A stretch of DNA of 64,000 nucleotides from Shewanella dokdonensis (GTDB lineage: Bacteria > Pseudomonadota > Gammaproteobacteria > Enterobacterales > Shewanellaceae). The stretch spans positions 1,922,001-1,986,000 of the forward strand of contig NZ_CP074572.1 of assembly GCF_018394335.1 (NCBI RefSeq), given 5' to 3'. Below the pieces are notes generated by a model. The model made no database searches and was not told where the DNA came from. It saw only the letters and a list, made by a program, of their open reading frames with translations. Below, piece after piece: positions 1-9,248 of this stretch; within the stretch, counting starts at the first letter, position 1, and every line of letters begins with the position of its first letter. The translations under genes and the position numbers were made by a program.

Positions 1-261
1 TTGATTGGCCAGTATAGTAATAGCCGCGGATTGCAGGCTTATCTGCGTTACGCCCGGCTGAATGATGATGGCCGTAGTCCGAATAATCCCTGGACGCCTA
101 ATTTCCCGCAGGAAAAATTGTTGATGCTAGAACTCAGTTACCGCTGGCCGATGTTTGATGGCATGGTGACATTAGGTGGCACAGCATCACGTTCAGAATA
201 TGAGCTGAAAAATAACGACTCAGATAGCAGCATTTTTGGTAGCTACGAATACCGTTTTTAG
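1..261 (+). CDS. C-terminal end of an outer-membrane beta-barrel protein (5' truncated by window edge)
   Basis: The reading frame is open from the first base, so only the last 86 residues are visible. They show the alternating polar/hydrophobic pattern of beta strands, for example around LMLELSYRW and VTLGGTASRSEYEL. The chain ends in Y-R-F; a C-terminal phenylalanine is the usual recognition signal for outer-membrane insertion. No family can be named from this piece. A capsule-assembly or porin-like barrel is possible, but that is a guess. A perfect hairpin terminator follows 20 bases downstream, so the gene ends its transcription unit. Confidence 0.6.
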   Translation: MIGQYSNSRGLQAYLRYARLNDDGRSPNNPWTPNFPQEKLLMLELSYRWPMFDGMVTLGGTASRSEYELKNNDSDSSIFGSYEYRF

Positions 262-280
262 TTGTTACTATCGGGAATGA

Positions 281-306
281 AAAACGCCGACGAATGTCGG
301 CGTTTT
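281..306 (+). terminator. Rho-independent terminator after the outer-membrane protein gene
   Basis: A perfect 11-bp stem (AAAACGCCGAC / GTCGGCGTTTT) encloses a GAAT tetraloop. The A-run on one side and T-run on the other make it usable in both directions, so it may also stop the minus-strand unit that ends at 311. Confidence 0.85.
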
Positions 307-310
307 GCTA

Positions 311-472
311 CTATGGACGACCCAATAACCGCCACCAAAAACACATTTCCAGTGAGGTTCCGGCTAGCACTAATACAAAACTGCTATAGTGAGCGCCTGA
401 TGTATATGCCAGTAAGGCCGCTGGCAACAGTAATAGTGTGAGCCATCGTCGCTGTTTCCATAATCGAGACAT
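311..472 (-). CDS. 53-residue predicted small membrane protein
   Basis: This short frame has a good ribosome-binding site (AGGAAAGGAAAA just before the ATG at 472). It begins with a basic stretch (MSRLWKQRRW), followed by two hydrophobic segments (LTLLLLPAALLAY and FVLVLAGTSL), a Trp-rich piece (CFWWRLLG) and the stop. The positive N-terminus suggests a membrane protein with the N-terminus inside. It lies 70 bases downstream of the ABC permease gene on the same strand, so it may be the last gene of that operon. I recognise no family. The coding call rests on the RBS, length and hydrophobic pattern only. Confidence 0.45.
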   Translation of the reverse strand: MSRLWKQRRWLTLLLLPAALLAYTSGAHYSSFVLVLAGTSLEMCFWWRLLGRP

Positions 473-542
473 TACTTTTCCTTTCCTGAATATAGGGCTA
501 GGCCAAGCGTTAACTTGGGTCTAACGGCTGAACCTCTAGGCA

Positions 543-1679
543 TCATAAACCAAACACGACTTTTTCGCTGCGTAACATCCGCGCCAACGCGGTTGCTAGC
601 ACTGCCGCAATCAATAATGTCAGTCCCGAGGCTATTGCCAGTTCCATCCACGGCAAGGTTTTACCCTTGATCACTTCCATCAGCGCCTGTTGCTGGCCGG
701 AAACTGGCAGCCATTTCAGCACTTCAGGGGCGATGTTGTAGCTGGCACTCATGGCTAATGCCAATGGAATAAACATCACCATAGTCAGATAGGACTGCGC
801 TTCCTTGAAGGTTTTCGCCATAAAAGAGACAAACAGTTGCAGGCTAGCAGCCAACATGGCAACAGGCAAACCCACTACCAGCATCAACAGCATAAACTGT
901 GGGCTGATGCTGATACTGAAGCCTAATTCTGCCCATGGCACCAGCGGGTAGGCAAAGTGGGAAATCAGCAGGATCAATATCAATCCCAACATTGCAAAAG
1001 CGGTGACCGCTAGCAATTTGGAGATGACCAACTGGCCGGTGGTGACTGGGTGGCTCAGCAATAAGCCGAGTGAGTTGCGTTCCCGTTCGCCAGCACTGGT
1101 GTCAATTGCCAGATTCATGCCGGAGATAAACACCGAATACAGCATGGTAAACAGGGCAATGCCGAGGATCATGCCGCCTTTGGAGTCTGGCGTGGCCTGA
1201 TCATGCAGTTCCACTTTCAGCGGTTGCAACACGCGAGGGTCAATGCCTCGGGCTATCAGCCGCAAACTGCCCATCTCGGCAGAGTAGGCTTGCAGTGCTT
1301 TTTGTAGGCGGCGGATAGAATCCTGCATTTTTTCATCGGAGTTATCGGCAATGACGGTCACCTCGGCACTTTCGCCCCGCGCCATTTTTTGCGGATAGTC
1401 GGAGCTGATCTGTAACACCAGTTTGTCGGCCTTTTCTCCGCTGCCGCTGTTGATGCCTTGTTGCCCCAAGTAACGCACGAGATCCGGTGCCTTGTCGGCG
1501 TTCACCATCTTCACTGGCAAGTCTTCCGGGCTGGATAACTGATTGATCAACACAATAAACAGCCCACACATCAGCAGCGGTGTGCCGATGGCATAATACA
1601 ATCCCGCCAGCACCGAACGCTTATCACGACTGGCATCCACCAGCTCCTTACGCAGCAGCGTAAATACTTTTGCCATCAT
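543..1679 (-). CDS. ABC-2 type exporter permease (NatB-like)
   Basis: A 378-residue integral membrane protein of the ABC-2/NatB type. An N-terminal transmembrane helix (about 20-46) is followed by a large extracytoplasmic domain (about 50-165) and then five or so helices (about 168-375). This is the usual layout of NatB permeases, which pair with a NatA ATPase to export small ions or compounds. Its ATG overlaps the stop of the ATPase gene (ATGA), so the two are translationally coupled. The conserved cytoplasmic stretch around AGERERNSLGLLLSHPVTTGQL is typical of the family. Substrate is unknown; the secreted hydrolase upstream in the operon hints at peptide-related export, which is inference. 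Confidence 0.85.
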   Translation of the reverse strand: MMAKVFTLLRKELVDASRDKRSVLAGLYYAIGTPLLMCGLFIVLINQLSSPEDLPVKMVNADKAPDLVRYLGQQGINSGSGEKADKLVLQISSDYPQKMARGESAEVTVIADNSDEKMQDSIRRLQKALQAYSAEMGSLRLIARGIDPRVLQPLKVELHDQATPDSKGGMILGIALFTMLYSVFISGMNLAIDTSAGERERNSLGLLLSHPVTTGQLVISKLLAVTAFAMLGLILILLISHFAYPLVPWAELGFSISISPQFMLLMLVVGLPVAMLAASLQLFVSFMAKTFKEAQSYLTMVMFIPLALAMSASYNIAPEVLKWLPVSGQQQALMEVIKGKTLPWMELAIASGLTLLIAAVLATALARMLRSEKVVFGL

Positions 1680-2410
1680 GCGGCGATCCCCTCGTCTGTC
1701 CCTATCAACTGAATAAATGCTTCTTCCAGTGACGTTTGTCCGGTCTGTTCACATAACTGTTGCGGGCTGCCGATGGCTGCCACCTTACCGTTGGCCATCA
1801 CTATTACTCGGTCACAGAGTGCCGCCACTTCTTGCATCACATGGCTGGAAAACAGTACACAATGGCCTTGCTGTTTTAACTGCAACAGTAAATCCCGTAG
1901 CACCCGGGTACTCATTACATCTAACCCGCGGGTGGGTTCATCCAGAATGATATTGGTGGGCTGGTGCACAATTGCCTGTGCTAGCGCCGTTTTCATCCGT
2001 TGTCCTTGGGAAAACCCTTTGCAGCGGCGATCGGCAATATCTTCCATGCGCAATTTACTCAGTACCTCGGCCGTGGCTTGGCTGGCGGCCGGTTTGCTCA
2101 TGCCGTTAAGCGCGGCAAAGTAGCGGATGTACTCGCGCGGTGTCAGTCGCTCATAAAGGCCAAAGGGATCGGGAAATAGCCCTAATTGTTGTTTGGCGGC
2201 AACCGGGTGTTTGGCCACGTCAATACCATCGATTTCAGCATAGCCTTCATCCGGTTTAAGCAGTCCAAAGATGGTTCGTAGACAGGTGGTTTTACCGGCA
2301 CCATTCGGCCCCAAAAGGCCTGTGATCATGCCGTCATCGGCGCTGAAGCTCAGTTGGTTCAATGCTTGAACCTTACCAATACGTTTGCTGATATTGCTGA
2401 CCTTAATCAT
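1676..2410 (-). CDS. ABC transporter ATP-binding protein (NatA-like)
   Basis: A 244-residue ABC ATPase. The Walker A motif GPNGAGKTT is near residue 34, the signature motif is FSQGQRMK, Walker B is IILDEPTRGLD, and the H-loop histidine is in SSHVMQE. Length and order fit the NatA/drug-export class. It overlaps its neighbours by four bases on each side, forming a three-gene coupled block: hydrolase, ATPase, permease. It should drive transport through the NatB-like permease encoded next. Confidence 0.92.
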   Translation of the reverse strand: MIKVSNISKRIGKVQALNQLSFSADDGMITGLLGPNGAGKTTCLRTIFGLLKPDEGYAEIDGIDVAKHPVAAKQQLGLFPDPFGLYERLTPREYIRYFAALNGMSKPAASQATAEVLSKLRMEDIADRRCKGFSQGQRMKTALAQAIVHQPTNIILDEPTRGLDVMSTRVLRDLLLQLKQQGHCVLFSSHVMQEVAALCDRVIVMANGKVAAIGSPQQLCEQTGQTSLEEAFIQLIGTDEGIAA

Positions 2411-3885
2411 TGCTTATCCTCTCCAATCGCTTCAACGGTACTGGCATTTAGGTAGAAACTGCGGCGCACATCCTTGTTCAAGCATTTGCCATCAATCTGC
2501 TTGACTGATGCTTTCTCCACCAATTCCGCAATAAGGTCGCCAGCACAGGATTGGGCAGCCACGTTGTGGGTGGCGTAAGGGGAGATCAGATGTTTGGCAT
2601 TGGTGAGCTTGACTGCTGCCATCTCGGCCCATGCGGGCGGTGTGGCCGGGTCTTTTTCACCCGATAGCAGTAATGTGGGAATACTGCTTGCTATCGGCGC
2701 GCTAAAATCTTTTGCGGCTGGTGGGATCTGCCAGATGGGGCAGCTCTCATCAATACTCTGGAGCATGACTTTGCCAATCACACTTTTTTCCGCATCTTGC
2801 CGCTGTGCCGCGGTCAATCGTGGCCAGTCTTCGCCGCAAACTACCGCAGCATGCATTCCCATCGCCAGATCCAATGAACCGCTCTGCAGCGACAGCAGCC
2901 CCAATATCGGCTGGTAGTTTTTGCGATAAGCCTGATGGATAGCAAAAGGGATCAAGGCGCGAATTGACGGTGAATACATCGCTAGTCGCAATGCCCCTTG
3001 GAGTTTGTCACGGGTGAGCGTGAGCAGTGCTGTTTCCCCGGTCACTGGATGATGAATTTTTTCCATTACCGGGTACTGCTGCAAGGTATCACTTAGGGTA
3101 TCCAGTTCCTCGCGCAATTTGGGAAAGGCCTTGCCGCATAGTGAGTCTTTTTCACAATCACTGATAACCAGTGTTTGTGCCCGCGCAATGGCACTGCCGA
3201 TTGCCAAGACACTTTGCTGCATTGGCACGACCCCATCCAAGGTCACAGTGGCAATAGCTTGCGGATAATGACGCATATACAGCTGTGCCATGCGCGTGCC
3301 ATAGGAAACGCCATAAATATGCAGTTTTTGATAGCCTAAATGGCGTCGCACCGCTTCAAAGTCTGTTAGCGCCTGTTCGCTGCCGTATTGGCTAACATCG
3401 GCATGTTGCTGCAGTTGTGTTTTACATTTGCGGGTTTCGGCAGCAATATCCATGACATCATCATTGTGTGCTAGCAGCGCAGTCAGATCTTCGCTGTCAC
3501 AGTTCAGCGCATTTGACTGACCCGTACCACGCTGATCTATCAGCAGAATATCGCGGTGCTGCCGAACTTTATGCAGCATCCGCTCAAAGCCCGCCGCGTT
3601 TTCAATCGCCGATTGCCCCGGCCCTCCGGCAATCCCCAGTACCGCTTCCTGTGGTGCCAGATTCTTGATGGCGGGGATTACCACATAATGGATCGCAATC
3701 TTGCGCCCATCCGGTTTTGCTGGGTTTTCGGCAACTTCAACGCTGCCACATTGGAGTCTGTCGGATAGCCCGGTGGCGTAGCAGCTGTTGCTGTGCCCTA
3801 TTGCTATCGCTTGCATAGGTAAAGCACAGAACAGCCCTAATCCCATTAGCAGGCTGCTAATCCAGCAAGAGTAACGCCTTGTCAT
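2407..3885 (-). CDS. Secreted alpha/beta hydrolase of the S33 (tripeptidyl aminopeptidase-like) family
   Basis: A 492-residue exported hydrolase. I place the start at the ATG at 3885 because AAAGGAAA sits just ahead of it; a TTG six codons upstream has no such site. A signal peptide (MTRRYSCWISSLLMGLGL... to about residue 28) directs export. Family marks are the oxyanion-hole GGPGQS, the DQRGTGQS block, the nucleophile elbow GVSYG, the acid in SGEKDPATPP and the late histidine in ATHN. Proteins like this release N-terminal residues or tripeptides, or act as esterases. Being first in an ABC-export operon suggests it processes or detoxifies something linked to the transporter (inference). Confidence 0.82.
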   Translation of the reverse strand: MTRRYSCWISSLLMGLGLFCALPMQAIAIGHSNSCYATGLSDRLQCGSVEVAENPAKPDGRKIAIHYVVIPAIKNLAPQEAVLGIAGGPGQSAIENAAGFERMLHKVRQHRDILLIDQRGTGQSNALNCDSEDLTALLAHNDDVMDIAAETRKCKTQLQQHADVSQYGSEQALTDFEAVRRHLGYQKLHIYGVSYGTRMAQLYMRHYPQAIATVTLDGVVPMQQSVLAIGSAIARAQTLVISDCEKDSLCGKAFPKLREELDTLSDTLQQYPVMEKIHHPVTGETALLTLTRDKLQGALRLAMYSPSIRALIPFAIHQAYRKNYQPILGLLSLQSGSLDLAMGMHAAVVCGEDWPRLTAAQRQDAEKSVIGKVMLQSIDESCPIWQIPPAAKDFSAPIASSIPTLLLSGEKDPATPPAWAEMAAVKLTNAKHLISPYATHNVAAQSCAGDLIAELVEKASVKQIDGKCLNKDVRRSFYLNASTVEAIGEDKQ

Positions 3886-3945
3886 GCGAATTTCCTTTTG
3901 CAATTAAAAAAGGGTGTAGTAATTTTGCGCAACCAAGTGTATCAA

Positions 3946-3957
3946 TGTATTAATACA
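3946..3957. promoter_or_regulatory. 12-bp palindrome, candidate operator of the GntR regulator
   Basis: TGTATTAATACA is a perfect palindrome 12 bases upstream of the regulator's ATG at 3970, in the gap between two divergent operons. YtrA-type GntR proteins usually bind short palindromes over their own promoter, so autoregulation, perhaps of both operons, is plausible. No binding evidence exists beyond position and symmetry. Confidence 0.5.
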
Positions 3958-3969
3958 GTGAGCAATAGT

Positions 3970-4359
3970 ATGCTGGAACTTTTGCAGGTTAATCCCAGTA
4001 GTGGCGACCCTATTTATCGCCAACTTAGCGAACAAATCATCCACTTGATTGTTGGTGGACAGTTGCCCGCGCATACGGTGTTGCCTTCTGTACGCCAGAT
4101 AGCCAGCTATCTTGCGGTTAATCCTATGACAGTTTCGCGGGCAATTCAGCAATTGGTTGAGCAGGGCTGGTTAGAACGGCGTCGTGGTCAGCCAACTCAA
4201 GTGGCTGAAAGCGTTAATAATCATGCGTCGGCCGAGGCCCTGTTACGGCCACAACTGGCAGTATTGCTGGCAAGTGCTCAACAACTTGGTTTATCAAAAC
4301 AACAGATTATAGATTTAATTGAAAAACAATGGGATAGCTTAAAAAGTGCCGGAGCTTAG
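3970..4359 (+). CDS. GntR-family transcriptional regulator, YtrA subfamily
   Basis: The start is taken at the ATG at 3970, giving about 129 residues, normal for YtrA-type regulators. An earlier in-frame TTG would add 24 residues that do not look conserved. The winged helix-turn-helix covers about residues 12-75 (DPIYRQLSEQI, LPSVRQIASYL, NPMTVSRAIQQL, GWLERRRGQ). Only a short helical tail follows, without an effector-binding domain, as in YtrA. The ABC ATPase and membrane protein downstream are its usual partners and likely targets. In other bacteria such operons respond to cell-envelope antibiotics; that role here is inferred. Confidence 0.88.
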   Translation: MLELLQVNPSSGDPIYRQLSEQIIHLIVGGQLPAHTVLPSVRQIASYLAVNPMTVSRAIQQLVEQGWLERRRGQPTQVAESVNNHASAEALLRPQLAVLLASAQQLGLSKQQIIDLIEKQWDSLKSAGA

Positions 4360-4379
4360 AGGAAGAGAGGAACATCACA

Positions 4380-5219
4380 ATGGATGCATTGTTGCAGTTA
4401 AATAAGGTGGTAAAGCGCTTTGAGGCTAACACGGTACTGGACGAAGTATCATTCACCCTCGAACCAGGGATGGTGGTGGGGTTGCTAGGTGCCAATGGTG
4501 CCGGTAAATCTACCTTAATGCGCATCGCTTTGGGCATTATTGATGCGGATGCTGGCGATATTGCGACTTTGGGGGAAGCCCCAGAGCAATTAAGTGTGGC
4601 TGCTAAAGAAGCCATAGGTTACGTACCGCAACAGCCTTTCGGCTATGAGAATGCTACAGTGGCGATGGCATTGGCGCTGCACCGTAGTTTTTATGCAAGT
4701 TGGGATATGCAATTAGAACAGCAGTGGTTGCAGCGTTTTGCTCTGGATGGCAAAACCAAGGTGAATAAATTGTCGGTAGGGCAGCGACAAGCGTTAGCCA
4801 TTATCATGGCAATGGCCTATCGCCCCAAATTGCTATTGCTGGATGAACCTGTCGCAAGTTTAGATCCGTTAGCGAGACGGCAGTTTATGGCAGATCTGTT
4901 TGAACTGGCGTTGGAGTCTGGTTCTGCAGTGTTGTTTTCATCACATATTACGTCTGATTTGGAGCGGGTCGCGAGCCATGTCGCACTGCTCAAAAATGGC
5001 AAATTGCTGCTGATACGCGAGCTGGATGAAATTAAGGAGCACATCCGCCTAGTGACTTTCCCTGAAGGCGTGATGCCAACATTTGGTGAGCATATTCGGG
5101 TATTACATCGGCGTGAGTATTCGTGGTTGATTGATGGTTATCGAGGCGAAACATGGGCCGGAGCGCTGCAGTGTCAGGCGCTGAATCTTGAGCAACTCTA
5201 TCTGGAGTTGCATATATGA
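4380..5219 (+). CDS. ABC transporter ATP-binding protein in YtrA-regulated operon
   Basis: A 279-residue ABC ATPase with Walker A GANGAGKST (near 38), signature LSVGQRQAL, Walker B LLLLDEPVASLD and H-loop SSHITSD. A GAGAGGAA ribosome-binding site precedes the ATG, 20 bases after the regulator's stop. The C-terminal extension of about 70 residues beyond the ATPase core is typical of ABC-2 type drug and bacteriocin exporters. Its stop overlaps the start of the membrane partner (ATGA), so the two should be made in equal amounts. Confidence 0.92.
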   Translation: MDALLQLNKVVKRFEANTVLDEVSFTLEPGMVVGLLGANGAGKSTLMRIALGIIDADAGDIATLGEAPEQLSVAAKEAIGYVPQQPFGYENATVAMALALHRSFYASWDMQLEQQWLQRFALDGKTKVNKLSVGQRQALAIIMAMAYRPKLLLLDEPVASLDPLARRQFMADLFELALESGSAVLFSSHITSDLERVASHVALLKNGKLLLIRELDEIKEHIRLVTFPEGVMPTFGEHIRVLHRREYSWLIDGYRGETWAGALQCQALNLEQLYLELHI

Positions 5220-6355
5220 GTCCTTGGTTTCGTTATTACTGGCTCAATACCAGCACTTTGATGTCTCTCATTGCAGCTGTCATTCTGCCGATATTGGCAG
5301 CGTATGAAAGCTATCTGCACGATACAGCATATTTGCAGTTAGCCTATGGTGGAATAGGTGTTTTCGCCTTCGTAGGAACCATACTGCAAAAGCTATTACA
5401 GTATATCAGCTTGGAATGGGCCCAAATTGTTCCTCGTTATAAGCCGCGATTATTGCGCCAATTGGGCGGTGCAACTGGCATTTATGGCATTTTTATCATC
5501 GTGTTACAGTGCCTCTACGGCAATGAACAGCTACTGAAATATTTTTGTGCCGGGGCTTATAGCGGTCTGCTGTTGGGCTATTTGTCATTTAAATCCCTAG
5601 GAAAGCTGCAAAACATCATTGTTATTGCACTGATTTTTTGCGCTGAGTATGTGCCCTTGTCCGTGAGTCTTGGGTTACTGGTGGGGGCCGCTATGCTTGT
5701 ATGCTGGCAAATAAAATATCGGTTGCAGTGGCACCCCCAAGCTACTTCAGTGTTGTACCTTACGCGCGGTGATGCAGAGCGAACCTTAGGCGAATTTTTA
5801 GGGCGTGGACTATCACAGCGAGGTTTCAATGCACTTACTCGCTGGCTACATCCGCTCAGTTTTGTTTCTGGCGCTTATCTTATTGGTATTACCTTTTGGA
5901 TATGGGGGCTGCCGATTTTTCTGTGGGTGGTTGCGGGGTTAGACGGTAAATCCTCGGCAGGAGAAATGGCAACCTACCTCGCTGCCATGATGGCGGTGAT
6001 TATCTTGTTGCTGGAACCTATGTATCGTTTAAACCAAAGCAAACAATTACAACTACTCTGGTTATTACCTTGCTATCAGGGAAAACTGGCATTGCGACAA
6101 GCTTATGTTAAGGCGCAGTGGCGTTTTATTGCGCTGTTGCTAGGTAGTGTATCGCTGTTTGGTATAGTGCAGAGCTTGATAACACCCCAGCTCACGTGGT
6201 TGTTACAGTTTCTGCACCTCATGTTGTTGCTCTTTAATTGCTGTGTGGTTATTCAAACCCTAGGACTGTTCTGCCGTAATGATTGGCAACTAGGGTGTAT
6301 GAGCGTATTGGTGTTGACTTATTGGACTGGTGCTTTTTGGGCTCGTTGGGGGTGA
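5216..6355 (+). CDS. Multi-pass membrane protein, predicted permease partner of the ABC ATPase
   Basis: A 379-residue hydrophobic protein with roughly ten predicted membrane segments in two blocks (about 10-180 and 215-375), separated by a basic cytoplasmic loop. It has no clear family signature that I recognise. The four-base overlap with the ATPase gene and the shared operon make it the likely membrane component. It is the last gene of the unit; no strong terminator is visible behind it. Confidence 0.7.
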   Translation: MSPWFRYYWLNTSTLMSLIAAVILPILAAYESYLHDTAYLQLAYGGIGVFAFVGTILQKLLQYISLEWAQIVPRYKPRLLRQLGGATGIYGIFIIVLQCLYGNEQLLKYFCAGAYSGLLLGYLSFKSLGKLQNIIVIALIFCAEYVPLSVSLGLLVGAAMLVCWQIKYRLQWHPQATSVLYLTRGDAERTLGEFLGRGLSQRGFNALTRWLHPLSFVSGAYLIGITFWIWGLPIFLWVVAGLDGKSSAGEMATYLAAMMAVIILLLEPMYRLNQSKQLQLLWLLPCYQGKLALRQAYVKAQWRFIALLLGSVSLFGIVQSLITPQLTWLLQFLHLMLLLFNCCVVIQTLGLFCRNDWQLGCMSVLVLTYWTGAFWARWG

Positions 6356-6847
6356 CTTGGTCTACGATTGCCTTGATTGACGGTTTGCCATTATTGCTAA
6401 TTCAAGTATTCAGATACAAAGCCATGACATACTTCTGGCAGCATGGTTTGCAGCTTGCCTAAGGCTAGTGCAATACGGCGTCTGGCGTCACCATAGTGTG
6501 TGGCGTTCAGACCAACCGCAGCAAAAGAGTTTATCTTCTAACTACTTCTTTGAAATCCCCTCTGTGAAGGAAGTGCAACTGCGCTTCCTATCCCTTAAGA
6601 CTCAAACCTCTTTTGTTACCAATCTACTCATTGGTCGTAGTACATGGCAGTGGTACGAAAATTGCTGATTTGGCTTATCAGTAGAGTTGTTGGTGATTTT
6701 GTGAAGAAATCTTGGATTTTTATTATAAAAGTAGCGGATTTGTGAACTGTAAGCACCAATTTGAAGCATTGATAAATCGGCACTGCTATTCTTTTGCACC
6801 ATAATGAAGCGGTGTCCGGTGATAATTATGAGGGGGCGTTACTTGTT
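6356..6847. other. Long intergenic stretch, no intact gene
   Basis: About 490 bases lie between the ABC operon and the ATP-grasp cluster. The only coding-like signal is a possible gene remnant on the minus strand at 6397-6537. A 66-codon plus-strand frame at 6468-6668 lacks a ribosome-binding site and protein-like composition. The promoter of the downstream cluster should lie in the last 150 bases, but I cannot name its boxes with confidence. Confidence 0.5.
6397..6537 (-). pseudogene. Possible C-terminal remnant of a lost gene
   Basis: A minus-strand frame of 46 sense codons between two stops has no start codon but protein-like composition, including HYGDARRRIALALG, LQTMLPEVCHGF and VSEYLN before the stop. 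It looks like the tail of a real protein whose front has been deleted. I do not recognise the family. Confidence 0.25.
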
Positions 6848-8301
6848 ATGGATCGACTTATAAAAAATTATGATTCCGGCGATTTTTTTGATGAGCTGAT
6901 CGACCACACCGGAAACCCCCGTCCGCCCGCCAAACAATTGCTCAAATATCTGGATTCCCTCTCTGCCGATGAACTGGAGAAACGTCGGTTGACGGCGGAA
7001 GCGACCATTCAGGAGATGGGCATCAGTTTTACCGTCTATACCGAAGAAGGCAATATTGACCGTGCCTGGCCGTTCGACATTATCCCGCGCACCATTGAGG
7101 CTAAAGATTGGGCGGTGACCGAAGCGGGCCTGAAACAACGCCTGACCGCACTCAACCGTTTTATCGATGATCTGTACCACGAACAACACTGTATCAAAGA
7201 CGGCATTATCCCCGAGCATATTATCAAGGAGTCAAAAAACTTCCGGCCAGAATGCGTTGGGGTTTCGCCCGCTTATGGGGTGTGGGCACATATTTGTGGC
7301 ACCGATTTGGTGCGTGATGCCGATGGCAAATTTTACGTTCTGGAAGACAATTTGCGGGTGCCTTCTGGAGTGTCTTATATGTTGGAAAACCGGGCAATTA
7401 CCAAGCGGGTGTTACCGGAACTCTTTGAAAATGATGATATTCAACCCATAGGCTCATATCCATCACAGCTGTTCGATACCTTGGCGGCGCTGTCTCCGCG
7501 CAAGGTCGCTCGTCCAGAAATTGTAGTGTTAACGCCAGGCATTTATAACTCCGCCTATTTTGAACATGCGTTTTTAGCGCAGCAGATGGGGGTAGAGCTG
7601 GTAGAAGGCTCGGATCTGTTTGTGGGCAGTGATGATTGTGTCTACATGAAAACCATCTATGGCCCAGAACGGGTGGATGTGATTTATCGGCGTATTGATG
7701 ACTTGTTCATTGATCCAGAAGCCTTTAATCCAGAGTCTGTTTTGGGGGTGCCGGGATTGATGCGGGCCTGGAAAGCGGGCAATGTGGCCTTGGCTAATGC
7801 GCCGGGGGCCGGGGTAGCAGACGATAAAGTGGTCTATGCTTACGTGCCTGCGCTGATCCGTTATTACCTCAATGAAGAACCCATTCTGCCCAATGTGAAA
7901 ACCTTCCTGTGTGAACGACAAGATGAGCGTGAATATGTACTGGCAAACCTCGACAAGCTGGTAGTGAAACCGGCTAATGAGTCCGGTGGCTATGGCATGT
8001 TGGTGGGGCCGCATTCCACTAAAAAAGAGCAACAAACCTTTGCGGAACTGATCAAGGCCAACCCGCGTAACTATATCGCCCAGCCGACACTCAAACTGTC
8101 AACTGCACCAACGTTAATAGGTAAAGATGTGCTGGAACCGCGCCATCTGGATCTGCGGCCATTCATTTTGCAAAGCAAGGACACTTACGTCACCACTGGT
8201 GGTTTGACCCGGGTAGCGATGAAAAAGGCTCGCTGGTGGTCAACTCTTCCCAAGGCGGTGGCAGTAAAGACACCTGGATTGTTGGGACAAAAGGAGACTG
8301 A
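6848..8301 (+). CDS. Circularly permuted ATP-grasp protein (DUF404/DUF407), frame broken near the end
   Basis: Predicted ATP-dependent carboxylate-amine ligase. The start is at ATG 6848 ([17 protein letters not shown]), where homologous sequence begins. Conserved blocks include [13 protein letters not shown], the acidic metal site [25 protein letters not shown], the nucleotide-binding [12 protein letters not shown] and LDLRPFIL. As read, the frame shifts at AAAAAGG (8222-8228) and the protein would end wrongly at 8392, inside the next gene. One added base restores [17 protein letters not shown] and a stop at 8299-8301, for 484 residues. Genomic linkage with alpha-E and transglutaminase proteins is the known hallmark of this group, thought to make small peptides or peptide tags. 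The product is unknown. Confidence 0.85.
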
Positions 8302-8303
8302 AC

Positions 8304-9248
8304 ATGTTGTCACGGGTTGCCGAGCGCCTTTACTGGAGTGCGCGTTATCTGGAGCGAGTGGAAAATATTGCCCGTCTGGTCAGTGTCTATGATGACCTCA
8401 TGTATGACTTGCCGCGTGATATTGCGGTGTCTTGGTACAATCTGGTGGAGATCAACAGTGGCGTGGAACAGTTTGATCAGCGCTACAAGGTCAAGGATGA
8501 ACACAATGTGCTGAAGTTCCTGCTGGCCGATGACACTAACCCTGGTTCGTTGTTGTCATCGCTGAAAATGGTGCGGGAGAATATCCGTACCACCCGCGAT
8601 GTGGTGCCGGGCGAAATGTGGGAACTGATCAACGAGTTAGATCTCTATGCGCAGCACAATATCAAGCAAGGGATCAACCGTTCGGTGCGCCATGCTTATC
8701 TCAACACCATTATCGAAGGTTGCCAGAAGATCATTGGCCTGCTGACCGGCACCATGGACCGTCACGCGGGCTGGCACTTCATCATGATGGGGCGTTTTCT
8801 GGAACGGGCCGATATGAACACCCGTATTCTGGATGCCGCCAATTTTCAAATGCTGCATTCGCAGGAAGAGGAAGATGTGCGGCTGGGGCAGGTCGTCTGG
8901 TCCAAAGTGCTAAAATCCCAGAGCGCTTATTTGAGTTTTCGTCGCACCATGCGCTGCTCTATTACTGGCGCCGCGGTGGTGACATTCATGCTGACCGATC
9001 CCTGTTTTCCACGTTCGCAGCGCTATTGCCTAGAGCAGATAAAAATCGCTGCTGCCACCTTGCCCCGCTTTGGCATTATCGCGGCTAACGTAGACAAGTT
9101 GCTGCAACTCACGCAGGGAGTGGAAAAGTCGGAAGATCTCAATCAGCAGTTCAGTGACTATCTCAATGAGGTGCAACTAGGGATGATTGCGTTGCATCAT
9201 CAGATCACTGAAAACTGGTTTCACTTTCGTCAAGAGGATGCCGCATGA
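8304..9248 (+). CDS. Alpha-E domain protein (DUF403)
   Basis: A 314-residue, almost wholly helical protein beginning MLSRVAERLYWSARYLERVE, the recognisable alpha-E start. Further family blocks are HAGWHFIMMGRFLERADMN and the terminal QITENWFHFRQ. AAGGAG lies just before its ATG, three bases after the restored stop of the ATP-grasp gene, and its own stop overlaps the next start (ATGA). The alpha-E domain has no proven activity. Its strict association with circularly permuted ATP-grasp enzymes suggests a partner role in the same peptide-ligation complex (inference). Confidence 0.9.
   Translation: MLSRVAERLYWSARYLERVENIARLVSVYDDLMYDLPRDIAVSWYNLVEINSGVEQFDQRYKVKDEHNVLKFLLADDTNPGSLLSSLKMVRENIRTTRDVVPGEMWELINELDLYAQHNIKQGINRSVRHAYLNTIIEGCQKIIGLLTGTMDRHAGWHFIMMGRFLERADMNTRILDAANFQMLHSQEEEDVRLGQVVWSKVLKSQSAYLSFRRTMRCSITGAAVVTFMLTDPCFPRSQRYCLEQIKIAAATLPRFGIIAANVDKLLQLTQGVEKSEDLNQQFSDYLNEVQLGMIALHHQITENWFHFRQEDAA

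Noticed and set aside
1003..1200. Frames opposite the ABC permease and many similar antisense frames over long genes
   Set aside because: They overlap strongly supported genes, lack ribosome-binding sites and have low-complexity or Ser/Arg/Pro-rich composition typical of shadows.
6468..6668. 66-codon plus-strand frame between the ABC operon and the ATP-grasp cluster
   Set aside because: No ribosome-binding site, no protein-like composition, and the opposite strand has a better coding signal.
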